A DNA stretch of 64,000 bases from Hetaerina americana (taxonomy: Eukaryota; Arthropoda; Insecta; Odonata; Calopterygidae). The notes beneath the pieces were generated by a model that was not told where the DNA came from, made no database searches, and was given only the letters and a program-made list of their open reading frames with translations. The position numbers and the translations under genes were made by a program. Shown here piece by piece: positions 23,881 to 35,852 of the stretch (the first letter of the stretch is position 1; the number at the start of each line of letters is the position of its first letter). The stretch lies in assembly GCA_022747635.1 (NCBI GenBank), contig JAKTNV010000179.1, positions 372,001 to 436,000 on the forward strand. The letters run 5' to 3'.

Positions 23881-25149
23881 CTGCAGCTTGTCATGGTGCA
23901 AAAAATCACAGGAAGTGTTTTCTAAAAATATCTCTTCTTGGGAGAAGACAGCCAACGAGGTTTGAATTACTAAACTGAACTTGGCCCACGACTCTCAATC
24001 GGTTGTGCTGATCTTTAGTAAGGCCAACAAATTACATAAAAAGTACATAAACGTTTTCTGCAAGATTGTAGAATTCATATATCTGTGGAACTCATGAAGC
24101 TTGAATTCTCTTATAATTCAATTTTTGGATCACTCTTCAACTTAGCCAGTGGCATACTATTATCATATGACATTAAACGCAGGGAGTTGCAAATTGTCTT
24201 ATATTTTTAAATAATGATATTGTAATCATAGTGCAACCATTTACTGCTTCAGTCCGTGTAATAAATAAAGTTTATAATTACATTCAGGGAGCTTAAATTT
24301 CCTGGATTATCAAAAAGTATTATCTTTTAATGATGTCAAAACTGTTTCCTATGTCATTAGATTAACCTAGTGTTATTTTATGCTTTTAAATCCAGGGACC
24401 TACGATTCGACAAATATTTTAGCATTTATGATATTATACTCATTATCCAACCTATTAGTTTTTCATCATGTTCAATGAGTAAATATTGCTATTACATTCA
24501 GTCTGAAGACCAAAGGCATATATGAAGAGGAGATGGAAGAGTGTTGGCATATTAGGAGGATACTGACGATGGGAGAGGCAAATAGGAACCCGAAACTGTA
24601 AGAAGACAATGCATGTAAAGAGCTGGCTGAAGACTTCCAAGATCCAGGCCCAAAAGATGTCAATGTGACTAATTTCGACAGCTGAGACACACGGACAAGC
24701 CATAATAAGATGACAAATAAAAATGCTGAATAGATAGAATTCATCAATTGGCAATATAAGATGAAACAAGACTAGAACTGAGGCTATTTGAAAGGATATT
24801 ACACTATTTATGGATTTTTTGGATGAATAAGAATTGTTAAATGACAAGAGTGCTATTAATAATGCAGTCAGGAGGATAGGATTGGAGAAGGGGCAGAGGA
24901 GACAAACTGATCTCAGATGACCTTGGAATGACTCAAATACTGAGCATTTGTATTTGAAAACATTTGTTTGAAATAAGTTACCAACTTGCGAGTGTGCTAA
25001 GGGACAATTTTATCTGGACAAAATACCAAATTGGGAATTGCTGGGAATGGTGTTCATTGGGTAAATGTGTGAAAGGACGTTCACTGAGGGGAGTGGCAGT
25101 GAAGGCAATTGGAGAGGGGGCTGGGTGCATGATTATATTTAGATTGTGC
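23881..25149. other. Unassigned AT-rich sequence, possibly decayed LINE
   Basis: No supported gene. Open minus-strand stretches near 24455-24847 are rich in hydrophobic codons, as expected of the antisense of purine-rich DNA, and are not convincing. The last few hundred bases may be the decayed 5' part of the LINE that follows. Confidence 0.3.
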
Positions 25150-26975
25150 TTTTGAGTTTGAGGGAGCAAGTTGTGCTATTGATTACCAGAAATTAGGCAT
25201 TTGTCCAGGGTATTAAGGACAAAATCACAATATAATATGTCCTCTGCAGATAACACACTGCACCATGAATATTCTAACTTAAAAAAGCTGTACCGTATTA
25301 TGATAAAGAAATCAAAGAAAGAATATAATGATAAACTAATCTTAAATGCAACCAATAACACAAAAATGGCATGGCATATTATTAAACAAAATTCTAGATC
25401 TAATGCAGTGGAGTTACCAGACGAATTTAGGAATGATAAAAATAAACCAGCGGATCCAATAAAACTGGCAAACGAATTCAATAGTTCCTTCTTAGAGCTA
25501 CCGATGGTTAATGTACAAGATCCTCCTCATGATATCAATATCTCCTTTGCTACGTCTTACAAGTCTATTTTTCTTCAACCATGCGGCATTTCAGAGCTTT
25601 GCTCACACATTACCAAGGTAGGAAAGAAAGCCTTAACTGATATAAATGGTATATCAGGAAAAATAATTCATAATTGTATAGATGGCATTTTAAGTCCCTT
25701 ACCCTTACTTGTAAATCAGAGTCTGAGAGAAGGCACATATCCTGATGCCCTCAAAGTATCCAAGATAATACCAATTTATAAAAACAAAGGGGAAAAAAAT
25801 GACGTGGGAAATTATCGGCCCATATCTATAATCCCCCAGCTAGGAAAAATATTTGAGTATGTGTTTAATAAAAGGCTAATAGAATTCCTTGAAGGTAATA
25901 ACCTGCTATCCCCAAAACAATTAGGAATCAGAAAAGGGAAGTCAACAGAGCAGGCAATTTTCAATGCAGTTGACACCATCATACAACAAATTAACTCCAA
26001 GCAAAAAGTAATGGGTGTATTCTTTGACTTGTCCAGAGCATTTGATATGGTTGAGCATGATAAACTATTGTTCAAATGTGACCAAATGGGTATTAGAGGC
26101 AAAGCACAGCAATGGTTGGGAACATACCTCAAAAATTGGCAACAGAGGGTAGCTGTCCAGAAGAATGGGAATACCTTCCTCTCTTCACCATTAGGTGTTG
26201 AAAAAGGTGTTCCTCAAGGGTCAGTGTTGGGTCCAACTTTATTTCTCATTTATATAAATGACCTACCCAAAAAATTACATGTAAATCCTCCTGGTAACTG
26301 TGTCTTATTTGCAGATGATGTGAGCTTTGTGCTGTATCAGAAATCCTTTGAAGATTAGATGACTCTAAGTAAAACCATTATTCAAGACATGGGCATGTGG
26401 TGCTATGGGAATAACCTTATTCTCAATTAAACAAAAACTCAGGCCATGATTTTCTCTGCAAAAACCTGCCATTCTGATAAAAGTACTTCTCAGCCAATGT
26501 CAAATAACTGTAAAATTATTAGCGAGTATAAATTTTTGGGAATATATTTTGATAAATACCTGAAATGGGACCTGCACATCACAAATCCAAGTAAAAAATT
26601 AGTAGTGACTAGTGACTGCTAGCATGACAATGATGTCCAAGGGACCTCGCTCTCTGTGCATCAAAATATTCAACAGGCTTCCCATTAGTTTAAAAAATGA
26701 GAAATCACTCTCTATTTTTAAAAATAAGTTATTTATGTACTTTAATGAAAAATGTTTTTACAGTGTGAACGACTACTTCAATTCTGGGTAATTCTGAATT
26801 TTATATTGTGTAAAATCTTAACTATGTGTGTAGGTGTAATTTTATTTTATTTTTCTTTTCTCTGACTAGTAATCCAGTTACTGTACTTCTTGACGTACCC
26901 TATACGATTACATAATTGTATGATATTCTGTACCATACTATGTACTTGTCAATTGGGGAAATAAAATTATTATTA
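25150..26975 (+). mobile_element. Jockey/CR1-like LINE, 5'-truncated, long RT frame
   Basis: An open frame at 25201-26358 (385 codons) covers the pre-RT linker and RT. It holds KIIPIYKNKG and NYRPISIIPQLGKIFEYV (fingers), FFDLSRAFD (motif A with catalytic Asp), GVPQGSVLGPTLFLIYIND (motif B) and CVLFADDVSFV (motif C, catalytic DD). A stop at 26356 ends it; beyond, AMIFSAKTC and FLGIYFDKYLKWDLHIT continue the thumb. The sequence then jumps at about 26620-26650 to the C-terminal FNRLPISLKNEKSL and FYSVNDYF, so an internal segment was deleted. The element ends in AATAAAATTATTATTATGG near 26975, the short ATT-repeat tail of such LINEs. The endonuclease is missing. It is not functional, but is the most intact RT in the window. 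Confidence 0.9.
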
Positions 26976-27239
26976 TGGAGCAATTATATACAATCATTTG
27001 TTCACTGCACCAGATTTATGAAGTCATGGAGAATATTCTGAGTTTTTTTGAATGTTTTCAAAGTTGTTGGACAGAAGTTAACTTGAAGTAGCCCTACAGT
27101 GTCTGCTTTTTCTTGTACCTGATGTAAGATGGACTTTGACTGATGCATATGAAATCCCCTCGCTCATAGCCAACCTTTATCAATTTGACTTAGCGAACAG
27201 TTTGCTACTTATGCCGGCACAAAACTATCCATTTCCTTC

Positions 27240-27960
27240 AAAAAGAGAGGAAAAAATGAGAAAAAAATGTTCTGGTTTAGGAGATATTGTGAAGTACTTT
27301 GTTTTTTCCGTGTGAGATGACGACCCTGGTGACGTTTTTGGGCCCTGGTTACTAAACTAGGCCATGAGCATGGGGTAAGCGAGAGGTTGCTCATAGAAAA
27401 AAAGAGGGTTTAGTGTTTTTTCCATATTTTAGAAAAAAATATGTTCTAGTTTAGGAGATATTGTTAAGTACTTTCTTATTATTTCGGGGGAAAGGGCGAC
27501 TGTGGTTACTGCACTGGGCCCTGGATGCAAAATTAGGCTATGGATGTGGGTTTTATGCCTACGTCGTCGGAGGGAGTGCCGAGTGTTTTTGGTGATTTTC
27601 AAGAAAAGTACTTTTCTAGTTGAGCAGTTATTGTCGAAAACGTTTTTGTTACGATCTCTTAGTTTTCGCTATAAAAGACGACCTCCCGCTTGGGCTAACT
27701 TCAGTGTAGTTGTCTTTTTAGGGGCGCGTATCATATACTACATAACTCATCCCGGTCTCATAATTGCAAGTGAATACAGGGAGTATCACTGAGTATAATA
27801 TGTCCGTTGTAGTGAGATTACTGCAATGGTTTAGGGGATTTACTTCGTGCAGAAATATTTACGTTGGTATGACTGAAAAATCCAGAGCTCCAACGGACGA
27901 TAAATAGTCGCAGGATAGCTCTTCGTAGGCCAAGTTCAGTTAACTCGGATACTTAACTAA
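27240..27960 (+). repeat. Complex repeat R, copy 1 (partial)
   Basis: This shares about 700 bp, in the same order and orientation, with 41450-42150. Landmarks are TTTAGGAGATATTG, GGGCCCTGGTTACTAAACTA, CATGAGCATGGGGTAAGCGA, CTACGTCGTCGGAGGGAGTG, TATCATATACTACATAACTC and AATCCAGAGCTCCAA. Two to three diverged units of about 175 bp are arranged in tandem, followed by a unique terminal part ending GGCCAAGTTCAGTTAACTC. No protein is encoded. It is probably a non-autonomous DNA transposon with subterminal repeats. Confidence 0.75.
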
Positions 27961-27963
27961 AAA

Positions 27964-28135
27964 TTGGCCCACGCCTATCAACCGGCCGTTGAGCTCTGGA
28001 TTTTTCAGTCATACCAGCGTACATATTCTTGCACGAAGTAACTAAGTAGAAAAATATATATGTTGGTTGGACTGAAAAATCCAGAGCTTCAACGACTGGT
28101 AGATAGTCGTGCGCTTGCTCTCTGTGGGCCAATTT
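27964..28135. repeat. Miniature inverted-repeat element sharing repeat R termini
   Basis: Starts TTGGCCCACG and ends GTGGGCCAA, with arms of about 80 bp that contain GCTCTGGATTTTTCAGTC and its inverse GACTGAAAAATCCAGAGC. The arm sequence is the same as the right end of repeat R just to its left, so the two elements sit head to head with about a dozen bases between. This defines the terminal inverted repeat of the family. Confidence 0.75.
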
Positions 28136-29678
28136 CAATTAAGTTGTTTTCCGTCGCAATGCAAAAGTAATCAAGACATCATTTTTTATGGAATCTCGTG
28201 ATGGATCATAAATGATAGTTTATTAATTTTATATTTTTAACATATTTTCTCTCGACACAGACAGTTTGATTTCCCCATTTGCGTTTATTTCTGTTTCAAA
28301 TAACTTGCAATTTTTCGCGCGGGCGCTATACTTTTTTGGTTTAAAATAGAAAGTCAAATTTAGCGATTTTTACAAAGTTGACCCGACCGACCCAACCCAG
28401 GCAAATCAAACCCTGCCGGTGGATCTTAATGCGTTGTCAGAGTGAAAATGGTTGTGAAAATTCTTTAAGCAATATTTCAGCGCCAGTGCTAGATGATTAG
28501 GAAGAGTTATCATCGAAGAGTGAGCTCGGTGATTTGCCTGAAGAGATAAAAAATGCACCTAATTCATTTAAGTGTGATTCATGGGACGAATGTCTTTGAT
28601 TGGAGTAATCAACCTATCCTATAATATATTTATACATAAGTGTACTTAATACAACGTACTCTACTTATACGTGAAGTACTATGTATTGGAACAAAGAAGT
28701 ACTATATATTAGAACAAAGAATACTACGTATTAGAATTAATGAGGTACTGAAAATGTTTCTTTTATTTCTCATGGATTCATGAGGTGAAATCACTGTAGC
28801 AGTAAGAGATAGTATAAAATAGAATGCAATTAAAAAGGCATGCTCGCACTCGCAATTAATTTTTGCGAAACTCTTCTTTGAATTATTGGGTAAATAAGTA
28901 TGTTATGGTATGGATATTTTCAATATTCATTTAACATAACGCGTATCGTCTATTCATTCGATAATTCGAACAGTTTCGTTATAGATAACGCGCGCTCTAT
29001 CGAAGGGAAAATACAGTTTTTGTGCAGATATTTTCTATCATTTACTTTAAAAAAATAACTGCGATACTTTTGGAACGAGCCCTGTGTTGTCGCCCTAGTC
29101 AAATTAAAGGTATTTAGTTGTCTTTGGCTGAAAAAGACGATATAATAGCAATTACCATCAAGCGACCGACGTCATGACGGCATCGACGAGCTAGCTACCT
29201 GTCGACTCAATGGGTTGACCACGGAGTACTAAAATACTCCACAAGTGGGAGCACAATCGGCTCCCTCTTGTAAAATCACTGTAATTTAGCGCTTGGGAAT
29301 GCAGAACGAACTACGTCGACGAAGCTCCAAATACGAATATAAATGTTAAATGAAATAGTCATTAAAATATTAATGAAACTCACTTCAAATGATTTGAATA
29401 AAATAAAACCATTTTGAAAAATAAAAAAATGTATTAAACAGCATTCTTTCATATTGTATTCTTTGAACACGGCCCCCATGAAAGGCTTGCGTAGTCATAA
29501 AGCATTTAATTGATTTCATAAACGCGATATTTAGTTAATATTAAGTACATCCAGTGAGTTTAAAGGCCGCCATTTCAAAATATAATCTGTAATTTACGTG
29601 CATATAAGACACAGCAGCGGTCTTATGGACTGACATTGGATTTTGTAATGTGATATGCCATAAATAGGGTTTATACTA
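28136..29678. other. Unassigned sequence
   Basis: Mostly AT-rich. One short open stretch at about 28497-28600 (plus) reads GDLPEEIKNAPNSFKCDSWD before a stop and could be a decayed coding exon or transposase fragment; nothing else supports it. Confidence 0.3.
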
Positions 29679-30431
29679 CGAGGGTCATCCGGAAAGTAGT
29701 ACCCGTTCGTGAAATAAAGACACAAAAGTAAATATTAACAAACATAAAAAATTTTATTTGAAAGAGGATACTTTAAACTACTTCTCAACATAATCTCCAA
29801 GCAAATTAAGGCATTTGTCATAACGTGTGACAAGTTTCTGTATTCCTGCTGCATAGTCCTTCGCCGCCAGCTCATTGAGATACGCGAGGGACCCATCTTG
29901 CACAAATTTTTGCATAATGCAGATGGTGTTTAACAATTTCATGAACAATTGTTCGAGAAACATTGGGAAAATGCTCACAGATGTCATCAATTGTGACGCG
30001 CCGATCGTTCCTCACGAATTCGTCAACTGAGCTCACCAGTTGGTCTGTAATGACAGACGGTCTCCCCGAACGCTCATCGTCGTGTGTGTTCCCCCTCCCC
30101 ATGTTGAAGTTGCGACACCACCGCCGAACAGACGACTCGTCCATTACATTGTCTCCATACACCTCCTTTAATTGGCGATGAATATCACATGGGCGAACGT
30201 TTCTTGCATTGAGGAATTTAATCACTGCCCTCACTTCACAACTGGCGGCGTTCTCAATTTTTTTAAACATTGTAAACAATCACAGAAACAACACAGGCAA
30301 TGCTAGCGTCACGCAACTTGGCTCAGAGAAGGCAGACAAGCCACTGAAGCTATCTGACCTCGTCCAGCGGCTACTCGCGTCGTCAGCACTTCATGCGGCA
30401 CGAACGGGTACTACTTTCCGGATGACCCTCG
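29679..30431 (-). mobile_element. Deleted mariner element 2, copy a (753 bp)
   Basis: Perfect 33-bp terminal inverted repeats beginning CGAGGGTCATCCGGAAAGTA are flanked by TA on both sides (29677-29678, 30432-30433). On the minus strand the transposase N-terminus (30279-29872) has two HTH regions: VIKFLNARNVRPCDIHRQL and RVTIDDICEHFPNVSRTIV, with SVRRWCRNF between and ARWVPR at the end. A shifted frame then gives only the C-terminal tail (GIQKLVTRYDKCLNLLGDY). The whole catalytic DDD domain is gone. The element is the same length as the copy at 55709-56461 and differs at about two positions where I compared them, so both moved recently. Confidence 0.95.
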
Positions 30432-32690
30432 TATTAATGAGTGAAAATCTAATACAACCTGCCAAACCTTCTTACGGGATGATTGCTGCTGCGTAAATGG
30501 TTTCGCAAGGCAGGTCGAATCATAACACGGAGGCACTGCAATAGTTTCATCTGTTACTCACAATTGGAATCGAAATAAATACCCCGCATTCCACCAGAAC
30601 GTTTTGTGGCAGGGGGTGCAAGCAACAGGTGGGAAGGGTGAGTGATATAAGGGAGAATAAGGCAGAGGAAGGGAGAAGTGAAAAATATTTGTTGAAAAAC
30701 TATCAAAGAACGTGCAAATCTATCGGGGGAAGACCTTGATTCACATGAATTAAGAATTATTTACATGACATTCACGTTCGTTCCTAGAATAATGTGTGGC
30801 CATGCGAGACATGAGACCAACTTTTTGAATATTGAATCAATGGTGTTTTGGTATTCATATTACTTCACTTTCCGTGTTTGAGTTAAGATTTTGTTCTTTC
30901 TCTTTTTTATTCATCCAATCCCCCCATTTACATTAGTGAGCATTTGCATTGTGGTATACTGTACCCATATTATTATTTACCCATATTGCAGTGATTCCAC
31001 GAACGATCAAAGCACGCGGAATTTTGGAAGTTAAGAGGAAATCGAGCAAGCAATAAACTATCTAAACCAACACTAAACTAAGTATTAACATGCATTTTTG
31101 GAAACGTAACCCAGGCGTGTGCACTAATGCGCCGTGGCTCGTATCCTTTCTTATACATTAATATCTTTCCTATTTCATATATTATCCCAAAAGTGTTATC
31201 AATTATTTATTTTATTACCAAAACGTAGCCCCGTACAGCAGAAACGACTTGAGCGATGCTCAAAGGAAAGAAACACATCTGCATTGACCATCGTAGAATT
31301 ATTGAACGGAGAAACTAATGCGTCGTTATGTCTCAAGTGTGCGTCCAAAAATTTGACTTTCCTTATCAGTATTTGATCCTTTTACCTTATAAACGAGAAC
31401 AGAGTATATTAAGAGCATACTTAATTTCATTAATGGAATTACAGGTGTTTCTTCTTTAATACCATAGCTTTCGTTCATCACTTGTTTGGTATTATTGCCA
31501 TTGCCGAATGCGTGAATCATAACAAACAATATGGCGTGCTTCAGAAACAACATTTCTTCCACACACACAGGTTATAGGCTTTCCAACTGAATTACATGGT
31601 GGAAATTCTTAACGGTATGGCTTTTTATTGGCTTAAACAAGGATATGGTGTTTCAGGTTGATAATCTTAGAGAATGCCTGAAATGGAAAAGGAACACGAA
31701 AAAGGCTTGTATGGTTACAAATGTCAGAATGGATGTTGACGCTTAATTTAAACAACTCATTGTATTCGTTGCAGGCATTCGACGGCATACTATTTAATGT
31801 CTCATCAGGGCATTTAATAATGAAAAAGCCCGTGAGAATTGTAGGCACTGGTGTTTCTTCACTTTGTCCTGCGTCTCTTTTGAAATTATAGATATCTCTT
31901 CCTAAGAAAGGTTACTGGATTGAGATAGCAAGCATAGTGTGTAACATATGGAGATTGTCATGAAAGAATTCATCAAATGAGTAAAATGGATGAGTGAGCA
32001 AGTAACCAGTTATATGCCCGATTCTTGAAACTCTGGATACGGTCCAATTTCAACTGAGTGGGCAGATATTTATGCAGTCGTATGCTCACATTATGAAATG
32101 TGTTGGAAATAAATGACAATCTACAACAAGTAACACTTAGATTTGCTTTATCTCTTGGGGTGTTGCTATGGATGTCAGATTTTAAATGTTAAGTTTATAG
32201 ATTAACTTTAACATGAATCAGAGCCTTAAAGATAAAACTATATACAGTCATGATTCCTTACCTAATAAAAAAAGGTTGCTGGTATCATGTTGTGGTACAT
32301 AAGCAAAAGAGCAAATAGCTCTGTCGTATTAGCAAATTTTTATGACATTTCGGGGGAATGTCCTCAAAACACGACACCATAATTCAAACGACATTGAAAG
32401 AAGGCATGGCAAAGTGTTTAACAATATTCATTTGGAATGAGAAAGTTCAGCTTCCGTAACATATAAAGAGCTCTACTCAGTCAATTACAGATCTGACTGA
32501 TGTGGGTCTCCCATTTTAATTTTGTTAAAATATAAATTCATTATATTTTAGCAGTTTAAACATCAGTAATTTTTCATATAAAGCTGCATACAAAATGTTT
32601 AGTTTTGTGAATATTTATATGTAAATGAATGATAACAAACCATTACCATCCTTAGCCTGTCTTGGCATGCTAGACCTTTGCATCTCCAAG
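30432..32690. other. Unassigned sequence
   Basis: No supported gene. A short plus-strand stretch at 30991-31054, after a good acceptor (ACCCATATTGCAG), opens for about 20 codons and could be a terminal exon, but I found no partner. The 32.0-32.7 kb part may be a decayed RT 3' region on the minus strand. Confidence 0.3.
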
Positions 32691-32699
32691 GTGTTGATA

Positions 32700-32927
32700 T
32701 TTTTAGACTGAAGTGGTGTCATCAGCATACAGAACAGATGTACGTTTCACATAACAAGGCAATTCATTAATCATGATGATAAAAAGTAGGTTGACATTCT
32801 TCATGAAAAGATAGGCATATAAATTATCAGAGGAAAACAAATAAGGCCATGTCTTTAGGAATAATTTAACCCAAGAACGACTGAATATGTAACAGAAATT
32901 AGGTGAATAAGACTTGCTAAAACACAA
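32700..32927 (-). pseudogene. RT fragment (Jockey/CR1-like)
   Basis: The minus strand reads INELPCYVKRTSVLYADDTTSV at its low-coordinate end. This is the IND-L tail of RT motif B followed by motif C (YADDT), with catalytic aspartates intact. Upstream residues are not recognisable. It is a small remnant. Confidence 0.5.
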
Positions 32928-32939
32928 TTTTAAAGGTAA

Positions 32940-33425
32940 TCAGATAAGCAACTACTACCACTAATAATAACCACCATGCAAATGTGAAGCTGAAGGAAAA
33001 TAGAAGCCATAATAAACAAAGGAGTTTGACGAGGATGCCAATCGCCTGCACTATTCAACATATATGTAGAAGAGTCGATGAAGGAAGCAAAAGAATTGGG
33101 CATCAAAGGAGTCAAGGTGAATGGCAAAGAAATTAACATGCTGTGGTTCGAAGACGAAGATCGCAGGAGTAGCAAAGATGCAAGAGGACCTGCAAGCAAA
33201 TCTGATTACAACAGACCAAGTACTTTGGGAATATAATATAAACATAAAAAAGAAGAACACAAAAATCCTTGTGTATGAAAGAGAGAAGCTGAAATCAGAG
33301 ATATCGCGATTCGAGGAGTGAAACTAGTGGAATGACATTGAATCATTTATCTACTTGAGCAGCAATAATAATCTTATGTAGTGACAACGTTGCACTTTGT
33401 CTCGTCCATAATTCGAACTTATTTC
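32940..33425 (+). pseudogene. Decayed RT fragment (second LINE type)
   Basis: The plus strand reads KGV, a stop, RGCQSPALFNIYVEESMKEA, then INMLWFEDEDR. This is the VRQGCPLSPTLFNIY...EE motif B and a degraded FADD motif C (here FEDED). The style matches the craniofacial-type LINE family rather than the Jockey-like ones. Only about 120 residues are traceable. Confidence 0.5.
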
Positions 33426-34167
33426 ATATAATCCTAATGCTTTTCTTTCCCATTCCATGCTTACTTAAAAATCTCCCATCAATCACTGTCTTCAATATTC
33501 TAAAGAGAACTCAAATACAATGGACAATCTTCGTTGCAGGCTGCAAAATAATTTGATTTATCCCGTAGGCTTAACCTTGGGATTATTAAAACTTATATTT
33601 TCACAGTCTTTAGGCACAGCAAAAAAATCCAGTGCTTTAAAACTCCCTGAATTAACACTCCAAATATCATGTTTACATTGTTTTGTGAGATAATTTTGGC
33701 AATGATTTATCACAAAGCAATGCGTTTGTCGATGCTATTTCTGCGATGCCATAATGCCACGGCATCTGCAGCCAGACACTCAAATGGCATCCATGAAATG
33801 GCATCAATGGTGTCTTTAAAGAAATAACTTCCAGTGTCATTTCACAGAGCCAATTCACGTGGATGTTATTCTTAAGCAAAAAGCAGCTGGTTACAATGTT
33901 TGGGAATTAATCCCAAGACCGTTTTATTTATTATCGGGCCCCACTTGTATATCAACTCATTGAATCTTATTCATCGTCCCTCTTCAGTTTGGAGGTAGTA
34001 TTTCCTTCCTTGGGCACCCCAATGCCTTGCCTCATTATTTAAGAAGTTTTTATCGCCATGGCTGAGTTATCGGCGAGTAACCATATATCTCTAATCGCCT
34101 CGAGGGCCTCAATTGCTTCGTCTGCGTGTTACACTCCTGGCTAATTAAACACTACACTGATTAAATG
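33426..34167. other. Unassigned sequence
   Basis: No gene or known repeat supported. A GC-richer patch lies at about 33930-34140. Confidence 0.3.
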
Positions 34168-34317
34168 AAGAATACAATGTATCTTTCCACTGTCATTTAT
34201 TTGCGTACAACCGGTTTCAACGCTCAAGCGTCATCATTAGGTACCTGATGAAGACGCTTGAGCGTTGAAACCGGTTTTACGCAAATAAAGGACAGTGGAA
34301 AGATGCTTTGTATTCTT
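34168..34317. repeat. Fold-back element with hammerhead-like core (family FB), copy 3
   Basis: Near-perfect inverted arms of about 70 bp (34168-34238 and 34246-34317) are separated by only a few bases. The right arm contains CTGATGA (34245-34251), a 4-bp stem ACGC/GCGT with a TTGA loop, then GAAAC (34267-34271), matching the hammerhead core order. The left arm carries the same in inverse. The right flank (AACTTCCACAAGGTTGAGCCGGC) is the family's 5' signature in inverse, as at 20.6 and 46.0 kb. The symmetric structure means a transcript from either strand would present the core. Confidence 0.75.
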
Positions 34318-34779
34318 AATTTTATTAAAATTAACTTCCACAAGGTTGAGCCGGCAACAATTGAATATTTAAATAAACACTACACTCTCAGCTCTGCTCT
34401 GTCAACGTAAAAATGTATGCATTCTTTATTGCAGAGCCAGCTATAGGAATATACTATATGTAGGCTTCTTTGGAAGGTTTTAGTACTGTCCATTAATAAA
34501 AGACATTACTTTTGTGAAGTTTTATTAAGACCTGGAAGAATCAATTGAAACTGCGATCTAAAAATAAATGAAATTTCAATCACTATAAAACGAGAAACTT
34601 TATGTGAACAGACATTGAAATAATTTAATATAATGCACATTATTAATGTAATGTGGAAATAAATAATAGATTTCAAAGCAGGTGCCTGTAAAATAGCAGG
34701 AGATTAACCTTGAACACCAAGGTTAATAGCCTACGATCAAAGAGATTCAAGGAAACACAGCAATATAAAATTAGACATA

Positions 34780-35852
34780 CAAGGTCTGTTCAAAAAGTAT
34801 CGGGAATTTTTAATTTCCGCAGGGTTACCTTAATTTTTGATCTTTGATTTTTTTGTGGCATTATGTTGGCACTTATGTCTCTCAATCATTCCGCAACATT
34901 CCGCCACTTTGAATGTTCCGTTACTTTTTGACAGCTATTTTGCTTCGACGTGTTTTGGCTTATCTTCGATTTTTGCCCCTTCCAAAAAATGGGTCAAAGA
35001 ATCTGTATCAAATTTTGTGGGAAAAATGAAATTGAGAGCGCGGACATACCAAATTTTGACTGTGGCATATGAAGAAGCTACCTTGGACCAACATGGAGAC
35101 ATTTATCGGTGGTGCGAAATGTTCTCAGAGGGCCGAAAATATGTGAACGAAGAAGAGTATGCCGGACGCCCAAGCACATCAACAACAGACGAAAACATAG
35201 TTGAAGTAAAGAAAATAGTATCGGCCAACCGTCAAATCACCATTAGAGAAGTTACTGAGGACCTAAACGTGTCAATTGGCTCGTGCCATTCGGTTTTTAC
35301 CAATGATTTTGGCGTGACACGGGTTGCCGCAAAATTTGTACCAAAAGTGCTCAATTTCGACCAAAAACAGCAAAGCACATTCCACATTGCTAATGACTCT
35401 GTCCGCAATGGTCCAAATTTGCCCCAGAGGGTCAAAACTGGTGACCAATCATGGGTTTACGGTTATGACGTGGTAATTAAAGCTCAATCATCCCAATGGA
35501 AGCTGTAGCATGCACCAAGACCAAAGAAAGCGCACGAAGTTTGGTTGAATGTGTAAGTTTTTCTTCAATTGCAGCGGCATGGAGCAACATAAGTTCTTTG
35601 ACAATGGATAGAACGGTAATCAAGGAATATTACCTGCAAGTAATGTCCAATATGCACCAAGCCTTCCATCACAAACGGCTTGATTTGTGGAATTGGGCTT
35701 TTTCACCATGACCACGCACGTGCTCACACATTGTTACTCAAGCACATATTTTTAACAATAAAACTATTAATGATGCCGCAGTTCCGTATTCCCCAGATCT
35801 GGCCCCCAGTGACTTTTTCTTGTTCCCAAAACTGAAGAGGCCCATAAAGGGG
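34780..35852 (+). mobile_element. Mariner element 3, 3'-truncated pseudogene
   Basis: Starts after TA with CAAGGTCTGTTCAAAAAGTA, a mariner-type inverted repeat. The plus frame encodes transposase from about 35025: MKLRARTYQILTVAYEEA, RWCEMFSEGRKYVNEEEYAG, REVTEDLNVSIGSCHSVF (HTH), KFVPKVLNF, and TGDQSWVYGYD carrying the first catalytic Asp. After a stop at 35506 the remains continue to VPYSPDLAPSDFFLFPKLK near 35790-35840 (the region of the third Asp). The similarity stops at about 35850; the C-terminus and 3' terminal repeat are absent. At that boundary it abuts the last exon of the minus-strand SGNH gene. Confidence 0.9.

Noticed and set aside
28490..28602. Short acidic frame GDLPEEIKNAPNSFKCDSWD
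   Set aside because: Could be the end of a transposase or exon, but it is under 40 codons and has no acceptor with a matching partner.
30991..31054. Short exon-like stretch after a good acceptor (ACCCATATTGCAG), ending in TAA
   Set aside because: No upstream exon with a matching phase was found, so it cannot be told from chance.
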